NCBI RefSeq assembly: GCF_001514535.1
Contig: NZ_BCNO01000001.1
Location: 902,016-936,801, forward strand
Source of the DNA: Thermodesulfovibrio aggregans
GTDB lineage: Bacteria > Nitrospirota > Thermodesulfovibrionia > Thermodesulfovibrionales > Thermodesulfovibrionaceae
Direction: 5' to 3'
Length of the DNA: 34,786 nt
The position numbers were made by a program, and so were the translations under genes. Below are positions 7,020 to 15,982 of the stretch, piece by piece. How positions within the stretch are numbered: position 1 is the first letter of the stretch; each line of letters begins with the position of its first letter. The notes below the pieces were generated by a model. The model had not been told where the DNA came from and did no database searches. It saw nothing but the letters and a program-made list of their open reading frames with translations.

Positions 7020-9650
7020 TTAGGCTGCTTCTGCTAATACAACTTTATCAAATACAATTTTACCATCTTTGAAATCTACTTCCACAACATCTCCCTCTTT
7101 GAATGTTCCTTCAATAAGTTTTATCGCAAGTGGATCAAGTATCTCTTTCTGCAATACCCTTCTTAATGGTCTTGCACCATATACGGGGTCATAGCCAGTT
7201 CTTGCAATGTATTCTTTTGCTGCTTCTGTAAGAGTAATGTCAATCTTTCTCTGTTTAAGGTATTTCCTTATTCTTTTTACTTGAATTTCGACAATATTCT
7301 TCATCACTTCCATGCTCAATGGATTAAAGATAATTATCTCATCAATTCTGTTAAGAAATTCCGGTCTGAAGAAAGTTTTTAAGTCATCCATAATCTTTGT
7401 TCTTAAATCTTTCTTTAAATCCTGCCAGTGTTCAGAGCCACCACTTTCAAGAAACTCCTGAATATGAGCACTTCCTATGTTTGATGTCATAATGATAATT
7501 GTGTTTCTGAAATCAACGGTTCTACCGTGACCGTCAGTCAGACGACCATCATCAAGAACCTGTAGCAAAACATTGAAAACTTCAGGATGAGCCTTCTCAA
7601 CCTCATCAAAAAGAACAACACTGTATGGACGCCTACGTACTGCCTCTGTAAGCTGTCCGCCTTCCTCATATCCAACATAACCAGGAGGTGCACCGATCAG
7701 ACGGGATACAGTATGTCGCTCCTGATACTCTGACATATCAATACGAATAATTGCATTTTCATCATCAAAGAGGAACTCTGCAAGTGCCTTTGCGAGCTCA
7801 GTTTTACCAACACCTGTAGGACCAAGAAACATAAATGAACCAATAGGTCTATTTGGATCCTGTAATCCCGCTCTTGCCCTTCTTATGGCATTTGATACAG
7901 CAATAATTGCTTCATCCTGTCCAACAACTCTATCACGGAGACGCTCCTCCATTTTGAGTAGTTTCTGGGTTTCGCTCTCAAGAAGTTTCTTTACAGGGAT
8001 GCCTGTCCATTTAGCAACAACCTCTGCAATATCTTCCTCGTCAACTTCTTCTTTAAGCATCTTTCTTCCTTTTTGAATCTCTTTCAGGCGAGCATTTGCC
8101 TCATCAAGTGCTTTCTGAAGTTCAATAAGCTTTCCATATCTGAGTTCTGCTGCTCTTGTAAGGTCTCCCTGACGTTCTGCCTGCTCTGAGGCAATTCGGG
8201 TCTGCTCAATCTCTGCCTTTATCTCTCTAATCTTTAAAATAATCTCCTTTTCAGCCTGCCACTGCCTGCTTAATTCCTCTTTTTTAGCAAGCAGTTGCTC
8301 TATCTCCTGGGTAATTTTTTCTATCTTTTCCTTTGCATCCTCGGTTGGTTCTTTACTTAATGCCTGACGCTCTATTTCAAGCTGACGTAGTTTTCTTTCA
8401 ATTTCGTCAAGTTCAATTGGCATGCTGTCAATCTCCATTCTAAGCTTTGCTGCAGCTTCATCAATCAAATCAATTGCCTTGTCAGGCAGATATCTGTCTG
8501 TTATATACCTTGCTGAAAGAACCGCAGCTGCAACAAGTGCTGAATCCTTTATCTTTACACCATGATGAACCTCATATCTCTCCTTAAGCCCCCTCAAAAT
8601 AGAGATTGTATCCTCAACAGAAGGCTCCTTAACTAAAATTGGCTGAAATCTTCTTTCCAGTGCAGGGTCTTTTTCAATATATTTTCTGTATTCATTAACA
8701 GTGGTGGCACCAATGCATCTTAGTTCTCCCCTTGCAAGAGCTGGCTTAAGCATATTTGCTGCATCAACTGCTCCCTCAGCAGCTCCTGCACCAACAAGTG
8801 TGTGAAGTTCATCTATGAATGTTATAATTCGTCCCTCTGACTGGGTAATCTCTTTAAGAACTGCTTTAAGCCTTTCCTCAAACTCTCCCCTGTATTTTGC
8901 ACCTGCAAGAAGTGAACCTATATCAAGAGCTATCAGTTCTTTGTCTCTCAAAGATTCAGGAACATCGCCTGCTACAATTCTCTGTGCAAGACCTTCAACT
9001 ATTGCGGTTTTACCAACGCCAGGGTCTCCAATCAGCACTGGATTATTCTTTGTTCTTCTGCTTAAAACCTGAATAACTCTTCTTATCTCCTCATCCCTTC
9101 CAATAACAGGATCAAGCTTGCCTTTGCGGGCTAACTCTGTAAGATTTTTACCATATCTAACCAGTGCCTGATATTTTTCCTCTGGATTGGGGTCCGTAAC
9201 CTGATGAACTCCTCTTATCTTTCTCATTGCATCAAGCACTTTCTGCCTTGTTACTGCCTGCTTTTTTATTGCATCAAGCGCAGGTCCACCAACATCAAAC
9301 AAAGCTATAAGAAGATGTTCAACGCTTATGTATTCATCCTTAAGATGTTCAGCTTCAGCTTCTGCTTTCTCAAAGAGCTGGTTAAATCTTGGAGTAATAT
9401 AAATTTGTTCAAGAGGCTGAGCACCATAAACTTTTGGAATTTTATCTATAGCTTTCTTTAAATCTATTTTTATTGTGTTTAGGTCTGCACCGCACTCCTT
9501 TAAAATTCGATAAACAAGCCCTTCAGTATCCTCAACCAGAGCATAAAATAAATGCTCCACATCTATCTGCTGATTGCCGTGCTGAGAGGCAATCCTCTGA
9601 GCCTCTCTTATGGCTTCCTGTGTTTTATATGTAAGTCTATCAAATCTCAT
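7020..9650 (-). CDS. clpB: ClpB protein disaggregase (Hsp104 family)
   Basis: An 876-residue AAA+ unfoldase of normal ClpB length. In order: two Clp-N repeats (about 1-145), AAA module 1 with Walker A 'GDPGVGKTA' (about 206), a long charged coiled-coil M domain (about 405-530, rich in Glu/Lys/Leu), and AAA module 2 with Walker A '[10 protein letters not shown]' (about 608), '[13 protein letters not shown]' pore loop and '[11 protein letters not shown]'. The M domain separates it from ClpA and ClpC and allows DnaK-dependent rescue of aggregates. The start ATG has a GGAGG site. It follows hspR after 11 bases and precedes hsp20, so the disaggregase and holdase are co-expressed under HspR. Confidence 0.96.
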   Translation of the reverse strand: MRFDRLTYKTQEAIREAQRIASQHGNQQIDVEHLFYALVEDTEGLVYRILKECGADLNTIKIDLKKAIDKIPKVYGAQPLEQIYITPRFNQLFEKAEAEAEHLKDEYISVEHLLIALFDVGGPALDAIKKQAVTRQKVLDAMRKIRGVHQVTDPNPEEKYQALVRYGKNLTELARKGKLDPVIGRDEEIRRVIQVLSRRTKNNPVLIGDPGVGKTAIVEGLAQRIVAGDVPESLRDKELIALDIGSLLAGAKYRGEFEERLKAVLKEITQSEGRIITFIDELHTLVGAGAAEGAVDAANMLKPALARGELRCIGATTVNEYRKYIEKDPALERRFQPILVKEPSVEDTISILRGLKERYEVHHGVKIKDSALVAAAVLSARYITDRYLPDKAIDLIDEAAAKLRMEIDSMPIELDEIERKLRQLEIERQALSKEPTEDAKEKIEKITQEIEQLLAKKEELSRQWQAEKEIILKIREIKAEIEQTRIASEQAERQGDLTRAAELRYGKLIELQKALDEANARLKEIQKGRKMLKEEVDEEDIAEVVAKWTGIPVKKLLESETQKLLKMEERLRDRVVGQDEAIIAVSNAIRRARAGLQDPNRPIGSFMFLGPTGVGKTELAKALAEFLFDDENAIIRIDMSEYQERHTVSRLIGAPPGYVGYEEGGQLTEAVRRRPYSVVLFDEVEKAHPEVFNVLLQVLDDGRLTDGHGRTVDFRNTIIIMTSNIGSAHIQEFLESGGSEHWQDLKKDLRTKIMDDLKTFFRPEFLNRIDEIIIFNPLSMEVMKNIVEIQVKRIRKYLKQRKIDITLTEAAKEYIARTGYDPVYGARPLRRVLQKEILDPLAIKLIEGTFKEGDVVEVDFKDGKIVFDKVVLAEAA

Positions 9651-9661
9651 GGTTTTCCTCC

Positions 9662-10000
9662 TTAAATTTGTTCAAAAAACTTTTTAATTCTTTTTTCAAT
9701 CTGCTCTCTTACATCTTCATCAACGTAGCGAAGTACTTCCTGTATGAATTGTTCCATCATCTGCATTCTTTCACGCATTCTGAGAATAATATCCACTCCA
9801 GCCCTGTTAACTCCAAATTCCTTTGTAAGTTTTATTACAAAGTTAAGTCTTTCAATGTCTTCATCTGTGTAAACTCTCTGTCTTTTAATCCTCTTTGGTT
9901 TTATAAAACCTTCTCTTTCATAAAGCCTCAGTGTCTGAGGATGAACATTTAGAAGTCTGCAAACCATGCTTATCATGTAGAATCTCTCGTCCTGTCTCAT
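9662..10000 (-). CDS. hspR: HspR-like MerR-family heat-shock repressor
   Basis: A 112-residue MerR-type regulator. The N-terminal winged helix (about 8-75) reads '[26 protein letters not shown]...[15 protein letters not shown]', typical of HspR, and a short amphipathic dimerisation helix ends the protein. There is no metal- or drug-binding C-terminal domain. HspR represses chaperone operons by binding the HAIR inverted repeat and in actinobacteria is assisted by DnaK. Its ATG overlaps the dnaJ stop (ATGA) and has a strong GGAGG site. A HAIR-like repeat lies before dnaJ, which suggests autoregulation of the whole operon. No dnaK or grpE is in the window. Confidence 0.88.
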   Translation of the reverse strand: MRQDERFYMISMVCRLLNVHPQTLRLYEREGFIKPKRIKRQRVYTDEDIERLNFVIKLTKEFGVNRAGVDIILRMRERMQMMEQFIQEVLRYVDEDVREQIEKRIKKFFEQI

Positions 10001-11070
10001 GACTCCCTCCTCAACATGAATTCTCTTGGATTTTCTCTGTAAAAGCGTTCAATTTTCCTGATTTCTTCCTTTTCAGAAGCTGACAATCCTTTAGGAACTA
10101 CTATCTTTATAACCACATACATGTCTCCTTTTCTGCCTCCCTTTGGAGATGGAAAGCCTTTACCTGAAATTCTAAATTTCTGCCCACCCTGAGTTCCCTC
10201 GGGAATTTTCATTGTAACTGTGTTTCCATCAGGAGTAGGAACATCAACCTTTGCACCTAAGACAGCCTCAACAAATGTTACTGGAAGCTCAATATATACA
10301 TCCTCCCCCTTTCTTGTAAAAAATGGATGGGGAATAACATTAACCTCAAGTATCAAATCCCCGTAGGGAGCTCCACCTCTTCCAGCATTTCCATATCCTT
10401 TAACCTTTACATTTGAGCCACTGTCTACACCAGCAGGAATTTTTGCCTTTACTGTCTCAGTAATTAAAACTCTTCCTGTTCCTCCACAGTTTTTACACTT
10501 TGATGAAGCAGTTCTTCCGGTTCCTCCACAATTAGGGCATGTTTGACTTACTCTCATGAATCCTCTTGAAACCTGAACTCTACCAGTTCCTCCACATCTT
10601 GAGCATATATCAACCTTATCAGCGCCACTTCCATGACATACCTGACACTCAATATATCTCTGATATGTTACTGGTTTTACAGTACCTTTATAAGCTTCTT
10701 CAAAGGTTAATGTAACAGGAATAACTATATCTTCACCTTTTATATAGGTAGTTCTTGTTGTAGTGAAAGTTTCACCAAATATATCACCAAAGATATCACC
10801 CAGATCAAAGTGCTTTGTAAAGTCAAAACCACCAAAATCAAAACCTTTAAAATCAAAGGTTTCACCTCTATCATACTCAGCTCTTTTCTGAGGATCACTC
10901 AGCACAGCATATGCTTCATTTATCTCTTTAAACTTCTCTTCAGCCTCTTTATTACCTGGATTCAAATCAGGATGATATTTCCTCGCAAGCTTACGATAAG
11001 CTTTTTTAATCTCATCCTGAGTGGCATCCTTACTGACACCAAGAATTTTATAATAATCCTTGCGTTCCAT
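9997..11070 (-). CDS. dnaJ: DnaJ (Hsp40) co-chaperone
   Basis: A 357-residue type I Hsp40. The J domain (about 1-70) carries the His-Pro-Asp motif in '[12 protein letters not shown]'. A phenylalanine/glycine-rich linker follows ('[13 protein letters not shown]', about 72-100), then a zinc domain with four CxxCxGxG-like repeats ('CQVCHGSG', 'CSRCGGTG', 'CPNCGGTG', 'CKNCGGTG', about 137-205) and the C-terminal substrate-binding domain. It stimulates DnaK ATPase and delivers clients. The ATG at 11070 lacks a Shine-Dalgarno and lies only 16 bases from the HAIR element, so the mRNA leader is probably very short. It heads the dnaJ-hspR-clpB-hsp20 unit. Confidence 0.95.
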   Translation of the reverse strand: MERKDYYKILGVSKDATQDEIKKAYRKLARKYHPDLNPGNKEAEEKFKEINEAYAVLSDPQKRAEYDRGETFDFKGFDFGGFDFTKHFDLGDIFGDIFGETFTTTRTTYIKGEDIVIPVTLTFEEAYKGTVKPVTYQRYIECQVCHGSGADKVDICSRCGGTGRVQVSRGFMRVSQTCPNCGGTGRTASSKCKNCGGTGRVLITETVKAKIPAGVDSGSNVKVKGYGNAGRGGAPYGDLILEVNVIPHPFFTRKGEDVYIELPVTFVEAVLGAKVDVPTPDGNTVTMKIPEGTQGGQKFRISGKGFPSPKGGRKGDMYVVIKIVVPKGLSASEKEEIRKIERFYRENPREFMLRRES

Positions 11071-11086
11071 AAAATTAATTTAGCAT

Positions 11087-11107
11087 ATTGAGTTAATTTA
11101 TATCAAG
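11087..11107 (-). promoter_or_regulatory. HAIR-like HspR operator upstream of dnaJ
   Basis: The minus strand reads CTTGATA-N7-ACTCAAT. The HAIR consensus is CTTGAGT-N7-ACTCAAG, so the left arm matches 5 of 7, the right arm 6 of 7, and the 7-base spacer is exact. It lies 16 bases upstream of dnaJ in an operon that encodes HspR. The match and spacing are read directly; binding is inferred. Confidence 0.7.
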
Positions 11108-11259
11108 ATCTCGAAAAATTTTTTCAGGTTATCTTTGGATTGTCTTAAAAGCAAGAATTCAAAACATAAGGTTTACCAGATTTGTATGGTTTATTTATCG
11201 GCAATTTGATTAAATTAATGTTAAAATAAAAAATTAACTATGGAATTTGGAGGTGGGAA

Positions 11260-12504
11260 ATGAAATATGTAAAAGGACTTAAATGTAGAGAATGCGGAAG
11301 AGAGTATCCTGTAGAACCAATATATGTATGTGAATTCTGTTTTGGTCCGCTTGAAGTAGTTTATGACTACGCAAAGATAAAGAAAGCTCTTTCAAGAAGA
11401 ATAATAGAAAAAAGACCCAAAACATTGTGGAGATATAAAGAACTTCTACCAATAGATGGTGAACCACAGGTTGGACTAAATTCAGGATTTACACCTTTGG
11501 TTGAAGCTAAAAATCTTGCCAAATATCTCAATGTAAAGGAACTTTATATAAAAGATGATACAGTTGCCCATCCTACACTTTCATTTAAAGATAGAGTTGT
11601 GGCAGTGGCACTTACAAAAGCAAAGGAGTTTGGCTTTGATACTGTAGCCTGTGCATCAACTGGAAACCTTGCTCATGCTGTCTCAGCTCATGGAGCAAAG
11701 GCTGGATTTAGAAGATTTATATTTATTCCTGCAACACTTGAACAAAGTAAAATTGTCGCTTCCATTGTTTATGAGCCGAATCTTGTTGCAGTTGATGGAA
11801 ACTACGATGACGTAAACAGGCTTTGTAGTGAAATTGCCAACAAATACAGATGGGCTTTTGTAAACATAAATATCAGACCTTTTTATGCAGAAGGCTCAAA
11901 AACAATGGGATTTGAAATAGTTGAACAACTTGGCTGGAAAGCACCAGACAGCATTGTAGTTCCCTGTGCCAGTGGCTCACTTCTTACAAAGGTGTGGAAG
12001 GCATTAAAGGAGTTTAAAGAGCTTGGAATTTTAAAGGAGCTTGAGACAAAAATATATGGTGCTCAGGCAACAGGATGCTCACCAATTTCTACAGCCTTTA
12101 AACAGGGAACAGATGTTATAAGACCTGTAAAACCAAACACTGTTGCAAAGTCTCTTGCAATAGGAAATCCTGCTGATGGATATTATGCTCTGCAGGCTGT
12201 AAAGGAAAGTGGTGGTGCTATGGAAGATGTCTCTGATGAAGAAATTATTGAAGCAATAAAAATTCTTGCAAAAACAGAAGGTATATTTACAGAGACAGCA
12301 GGAGGAGTTACTCTTGCCTGTTATATTAAACTTTTAAAAGAGGGAAAAATTGATAGAAAAGATAGAACTGTACTTTGTATTACAGGAAACGGACTTAAAA
12401 CAGCAGAAGTTTTAGGTGGTAAAACAGTAGAAGTTTATAACATTAAACCTAATCTTGCTTCCTTTGAAGAAGCTTTAAAAAGAATTAATGAAAAGGGGAG
12501 GTAA
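11260..12504 (+). CDS. Threonine-synthase-like PLP enzyme with N-terminal zinc ribbon (paralogue 1)
   Basis: A 414-residue fold-type II PLP enzyme. The N-terminal zinc ribbon has two Cys-x-x-Cys pairs (residues 9/12 and 24/27). The PLP lysine is probably Lys110 in 'HPTLSFKDRVV', followed by the phosphate-binding 'ASTGNLAHA' (132-140). Overall it matches long, archaeal-type threonine synthases, which turn O-phosphohomoserine into threonine. The lysine motif differs from the canonical 'PTGSFKDRG' seen in paralogue 2: Leu replaces Gly before the Ser, and Val replaces Gly after Arg. A second threonine synthase lies two genes on, with a sulfur carrier between, so this copy may do sulfur transfer to a phosphorylated amino acid. 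That is an inference; ordinary threonine synthase remains possible. GGAGGTG precedes the ATG. Confidence 0.8.
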   Translation: MKYVKGLKCRECGREYPVEPIYVCEFCFGPLEVVYDYAKIKKALSRRIIEKRPKTLWRYKELLPIDGEPQVGLNSGFTPLVEAKNLAKYLNVKELYIKDDTVAHPTLSFKDRVVAVALTKAKEFGFDTVACASTGNLAHAVSAHGAKAGFRRFIFIPATLEQSKIVASIVYEPNLVAVDGNYDDVNRLCSEIANKYRWAFVNINIRPFYAEGSKTMGFEIVEQLGWKAPDSIVVPCASGSLLTKVWKALKEFKELGILKELETKIYGAQATGCSPISTAFKQGTDVIRPVKPNTVAKSLAIGNPADGYYALQAVKESGGAMEDVSDEEIIEAIKILAKTEGIFTETAGGVTLACYIKLLKEGKIDRKDRTVLCITGNGLKTAEVLGGKTVEVYNIKPNLASFEEALKRINEKGR

Positions 12505-12506
12505 AA

Positions 12507-12782
12507 ATGGCTGTAAAAGTTTTAATACCAACACCACTTCAGAAACTCACTGGTGGCAAAGATGTAGTGGAAGCTCCAGCAGGAAAAATAATAGAGATAA
12601 TAAATGCTCTTGATAAACAATATCCAGGACTTGCGGAAAGACTCTGTCAAGATGGTAAGATAAGAAGGTTTATAAATATTTATCTTAATGAAGAAGATGT
12701 GAGATTCCTCCAGGGAGAAGAAACTGTAGCTAAAGATGGAGATGAGGTTTCAATTGTTCCTGCCATTGCAGGAGGAAAATAA
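12507..12782 (+). CDS. MoaD/ThiS-family ubiquitin-like sulfur carrier protein
   Basis: A 91-residue protein with a beta-grasp fold: 'VKVLIPTPLQKLTGG', the 'EIINALDKQYPGL' helix, 'FINIYLNEEDVRFL', and the hallmark 'DGDEVSIVPAIAGG' end. MoaD/ThiS carriers are activated as C-terminal Gly-Gly thiocarboxylates. Here the Gly-Gly is followed by one extra lysine, so activation would need a protease to expose the diglycine, as reported for QbsE and HcyS. It starts two bases after the ThrC-like gene with its own GGAGG site and is followed by a NIL-domain gene. CysO of mycobacteria, which feeds sulfur to a PLP enzyme encoded beside it, is the closest precedent. No molybdopterin or thiamine genes are nearby. 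Confidence 0.85.
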   Translation: MAVKVLIPTPLQKLTGGKDVVEAPAGKIIEIINALDKQYPGLAERLCQDGKIRRFINIYLNEEDVRFLQGEETVAKDGDEVSIVPAIAGGK

Positions 12783-12796
12783 GAAAGGAGGCTTTT

Positions 12797-13045
12797 ATGG
12801 GTGAGATAAAAAAACTAAGAGTAAGGCTCACCTTTCCTCAAGAATTAATTAAGGAGCCTGTTCTTTTTAGAATGGCAAAAAAATATGATGTTATGCCAAA
12901 TATTCGTAGAGCAAGAGTCACTGATACATTTGGAGAAATGATCCTTGAACTTGAAGGATTAGAAGAAAATCTTGAACAGGGAATTAACTCCCTCAGAGAG
13001 CAGGGAGTTGTAGTTGAATTAATAGAAGGAGACATAATTGAATAG
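12797..13045 (+). CDS. Stand-alone NIL-domain protein
   Basis: An 82-residue protein matching the NIL domain (an ACT-like small domain at the C-terminus of the methionine importer ATPase MetN, also found fused to ferredoxins). Its core is '[26 protein letters not shown]', '[20 protein letters not shown]' and '[15 protein letters not shown]', covering nearly the whole length; there is no ferredoxin cysteine cluster. NIL domains are thought to sense or handle sulfur amino acids: in MetN the related domain binds methionine, and NIL-ferredoxins are linked to homocysteine biosynthesis. Here it sits between a sulfur carrier and threonine synthase with a perfect AGGAGG site, so a role in sulfur amino-acid synthesis or its feedback is likely. 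The molecular role is unknown. Confidence 0.85.
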   Translation: MGEIKKLRVRLTFPQELIKEPVLFRMAKKYDVMPNIRRARVTDTFGEMILELEGLEENLEQGINSLREQGVVVELIEGDIIE

Positions 13046-13047
13046 CT

Positions 13048-14121
13048 ATGAGTACAAGAACACCTTGGAGAGGAATTATAAAAGAATACTATGAATTTTT
13101 CCCTGTAACAGAAAAAACTCCAATTATTACTCTCTTGGAAGGAAATACGCCTCTTGTTAGAGTAAACAATCTCACAAAAAAGCTTAACATGGATATAGAG
13201 CTCTATCTCAAATTTGATGGAGCAAATCCTACGGGCTCCTTTAAAGATAGAGGAATGACTCTTGCCATATCAAAAGCAGTCGAAGAAGGCTCACGGGCTG
13301 TAATATGTGCTTCAACTGGAAATACTTCAGCTTCTGCATCAGCCTATGCTGCAAGAGCCGGGATTAAGGCAATTGTTCTTATTCCAGAAGGAAAAATCGC
13401 AACTGGAAAACTCGTTCAGGCAATGATTCATGGAGCAGTGGTAATACAGATTAAAGGAAATTTTGATCAGGCTTTAGATATTGTAAGAGCTATTGTAAAA
13501 GAGTATCCAATTACCCTCGTTAATTCAATAAATCCCTATAGAATTGAGGGACAGAAGTCAGCAGCTTTTGAAGTATGTGATCAACTCGGGTATGCACCAG
13601 ATTATCATGCATTGCCTGTGGGAAATGCAGGTAATATCTCAGCATACTGGAAGGGATATAAAGAATATAAGGAAAAAGGAAGGATCACAACTCTTCCTAA
13701 GATGCTTGGATTTCAAGCAGCAGGAGCGGCACCAATTGTGCTTGGAAGACCTGTAGATAAACCTGAAACAATAGCAACTGCCATAAGAATAGGAAATCCT
13801 GCGAGTTGGAAAACTGCTGTTCAGGCGAGGGACGAATCTGGTGGGAAAATAGATATTGTTACAGATGAAGAAATTCTTAAGGCATATAAAATGATAGCAA
13901 GTTATGAAGGAATATTTTGTGAACCTGCTTCTGCAGCTTCTGTTGCAGGAGTTATAAAGCTTTACAATCAGGGATACTTCAAAAAAGATTCAACAGTTGT
14001 ATGTACACTTACTGGAAATGGACTAAAAGATCCTGATACTGTTTTCAAGGTAGCTGATGAACCTCATATTTTACCTGCAAACCTTGATAATGTGAAAGCC
14101 TTTATGGAGAAGATTTTATGA
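13048..14121 (+). CDS. thrC: Threonine synthase (canonical short type, paralogue 2)
   Basis: A 357-residue threonine synthase resembling the Thermus and Mycobacterium type, without a zinc ribbon. Features: '[11 protein letters not shown]' (about 29-39), PLP lysine 66 in '[11 protein letters not shown]', '[18 protein letters not shown]' (about 84-101), '[13 protein letters not shown]' and '[10 protein letters not shown]'. It converts O-phospho-L-homoserine to L-threonine and phosphate, the last step of threonine synthesis. It starts two bases after the NIL gene and its stop overlaps the next gene, the proposed homoserine kinase (ATGA), so kinase and synthase would be made together. Of the two ThrC-like enzymes here, this one keeps the canonical active-site motif and is the likelier true ThrC. 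Confidence 0.92.
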   Translation: MSTRTPWRGIIKEYYEFFPVTEKTPIITLLEGNTPLVRVNNLTKKLNMDIELYLKFDGANPTGSFKDRGMTLAISKAVEEGSRAVICASTGNTSASASAYAARAGIKAIVLIPEGKIATGKLVQAMIHGAVVIQIKGNFDQALDIVRAIVKEYPITLVNSINPYRIEGQKSAAFEVCDQLGYAPDYHALPVGNAGNISAYWKGYKEYKEKGRITTLPKMLGFQAAGAAPIVLGRPVDKPETIATAIRIGNPASWKTAVQARDESGGKIDIVTDEEILKAYKMIASYEGIFCEPASAASVAGVIKLYNQGYFKKDSTVVCTLTGNGLKDPDTVFKVADEPHILPANLDNVKAFMEKIL

Positions 14122-15326
14122 AATACATTGTTATTGTTCCTGATGGTGCAGCAGACTATCCATTAGAAGAACTTGGTGGACTTACACCTCTTCAAGCTGC
14201 CAGAACTCCAAACATGGACTGGCTTGCCTGTCATGGGCTGACAGGTTCTGTAAAAAATATTCCTCAGGGATTTTCTCCTGGAAGTGATGTGGCAAACCTG
14301 AGCATTCTTGGTTACGATCCAAAAGTTTATTACACAGGAAGAGCACCTCTTGAAGCTGTAAGTATGGGATTGAATCTATCAAAAAATGATGTAGCATACA
14401 GATGTAATCTTGTTACTCTTAAAGTTTTGGATAAAAACAAAATCTTTATGGAAGACTACTCAGCAGGTCATATATCCTCTGAGGAAGCAAAAATTCTTAT
14501 TGAGGAAATAGATAGAAAACTTGGAAGTGATAATTTAAGATTTTATCCCGGAGTAAGTTATCGCCATATAATGTTATGGAAAGATGGTTCAGACGAGGTA
14601 GAATGTACTCCACCACATGATATTACAGGAAAAGAGATCTCAATGTACCTTCCTGTAGGAAAGAACTCTAAATTTTTGAAAGATCTTATTTTCAAATCAA
14701 TGGATATTCTTAAGGACCATCAAATTAATAAAAAGAGAGTCTCTGAAGGTAAAAAACCTGCAAACAGCATATGGCTTTGGGGGCAGGGAAGGACTCCAAT
14801 GCTACCAAAATTTCAGGAAAAATATGGAATTTCAGGTGCCCTTATATCAGCAGTAGATTTAACAAAAGGTTTGGGTATTTTAGCAGGATTTCACATAATA
14901 AATGTTCCTGGTGCAACTGGCTGGATAGATACAAACTATGAAGGAAAGGTTGATTATGCTCTTAATGCCCTTGAAAGAGTGGATTTTGTTTATATTCACA
15001 TAGAAGCACCAGATGAGGCAGGTCATCAGGGTGATTATAAATTAAAAATCAAGGCAATTGAAGACATTGACAGCATTGTCATAAAAAAAATTCTCGATGA
15101 AGCACCAAGAAAATTTAAGGAATTTAAAATCCTACTTCTTCCAGACCATCCAACCCCAATTAAACTGAGGACCCATACCGACGAACCAGTCCCATTTGTA
15201 ATCTATGATAGCAACCGTACTGAAAAGAAAAACAGAGAATTTTCAGAGGAAATTCTAAAATCTCCTGATATTCAGATAGAGGATGGTTATAAACTCATGA
15301 ATTTATTTATCTTTGGCAATGTTTGA
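14118..15326 (+). CDS. ApgM-type phosphomutase homologue, proposed homoserine kinase
   Basis: A 402-residue alkaline-phosphatase-superfamily protein. The metal site starts with Asp9 in 'VPDGAAD', the phosphate-accepting serine is probably Ser56 in 'PGSDVANLS', and distal metal ligands lie in '[11 protein letters not shown]' (about 291-301) and 'LLPDHPTP' (about 340). It belongs to the archaeal-type cofactor-independent phosphoglycerate mutase family. A subgroup found beside threonine synthase in species lacking ThrB was proposed to be an alternative homoserine kinase (TIGR02535, as I recall it). Overlap with thrC here supports that reading. A glycolytic phosphoglycerate mutase role cannot be excluded from sequence alone. 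Confidence 0.85.
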   Translation: MKYIVIVPDGAADYPLEELGGLTPLQAARTPNMDWLACHGLTGSVKNIPQGFSPGSDVANLSILGYDPKVYYTGRAPLEAVSMGLNLSKNDVAYRCNLVTLKVLDKNKIFMEDYSAGHISSEEAKILIEEIDRKLGSDNLRFYPGVSYRHIMLWKDGSDEVECTPPHDITGKEISMYLPVGKNSKFLKDLIFKSMDILKDHQINKKRVSEGKKPANSIWLWGQGRTPMLPKFQEKYGISGALISAVDLTKGLGILAGFHIINVPGATGWIDTNYEGKVDYALNALERVDFVYIHIEAPDEAGHQGDYKLKIKAIEDIDSIVIKKILDEAPRKFKEFKILLLPDHPTPIKLRTHTDEPVPFVIYDSNRTEKKNREFSEEILKSPDIQIEDGYKLMNLFIFGNV

Positions 15327-15963
15327 TCTGATTGATATTATTCTTCATATTGATATTTATCTTGAAAATCTTCTTTCACAGGTAGGCATCTGGATTTATG
15401 TGGTTCTTTTTTTTATAGTTTTTTCAGAAACCGGATTTGTTGTAACACCTTTTTTGCCTGGTGATTCTCTGCTATTTACTGTAGGTGCCTTATCTTCAAG
15501 AGAACTTCTCTGTCCATGGAGTTCATTTATAGTTTTGTCCGCTGCTGCTACATTAGGTAATACATTGAATTATCACATTGGGAAGTTTGTTGGTCCTAAG
15601 ATTTTCTCAAAAGAAAACTCTTTATTTTTCAATAAAAAACATCTTCACACAACAGCACTATTTTATGAAAAACATGGTGCAAAAACCATCATCATCGCAA
15701 GATTTTTACCTATTTTAAGAACATTTGCTCCTTTTGTAGCTGGAATAGGTAAAATGAACTACCTTAAATTTCAAATATATAATATTTTTAGCAGTTTTCT
15801 ATGGAGCAGTTCACTTATTTTAGCAGGATATTTTTTTGGAAACATTCCGATAGTAAAAGAAAATTTCTCTGTGGTTATTCTTGGTATTATCATAATCTCA
15901 GTCATACCAAGCATTATCAAGGCTGTATCTATAAACCGTGATGCAGAAAAAGTTAAAAATTAA
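15319..15963 (+). CDS. DedA-family membrane protein
   Basis: With the ATG at 15319 the protein has 214 residues; an in-frame TTG lies two codons upstream. Signatures of the DedA/VTT family are 'SETGFVVTPFLPGDSLLF' (re-entrant loop, about 35-52), 'GNTLNYHIGKFVG' and 'FYEKHGAKTIIIARFLPILRTFAPFVAGIGKMNYLKF' (the latter with the conserved Arg residues, split here for description). Several hydrophobic helices are visible. DedA proteins are thought to flip or recycle lipid carriers such as undecaprenyl phosphate or phosphatidylethanolamine and to maintain membrane potential. It overlaps the end of the preceding gene by eight bases, so it is cotranscribed but probably not functionally part of the threonine pathway. 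Confidence 0.88.
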   Translation: MFDLIDIILHIDIYLENLLSQVGIWIYVVLFFIVFSETGFVVTPFLPGDSLLFTVGALSSRELLCPWSSFIVLSAAATLGNTLNYHIGKFVGPKIFSKENSLFFNKKHLHTTALFYEKHGAKTIIIARFLPILRTFAPFVAGIGKMNYLKFQIYNIFSSFLWSSSLILAGYFFGNIPIVKENFSVVILGIIIISVIPSIIKAVSINRDAEKVKN

Positions 15964-15982
15964 AAACGAGGAGTAAATTAAA

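Noticed and set aside
11108-11259. Riboswitch or T-box leader before the ThrC-like gene
   Set aside because: I found no terminator stem, T-box sequence or SAM-type conserved core; the gap is simply AT-rich.
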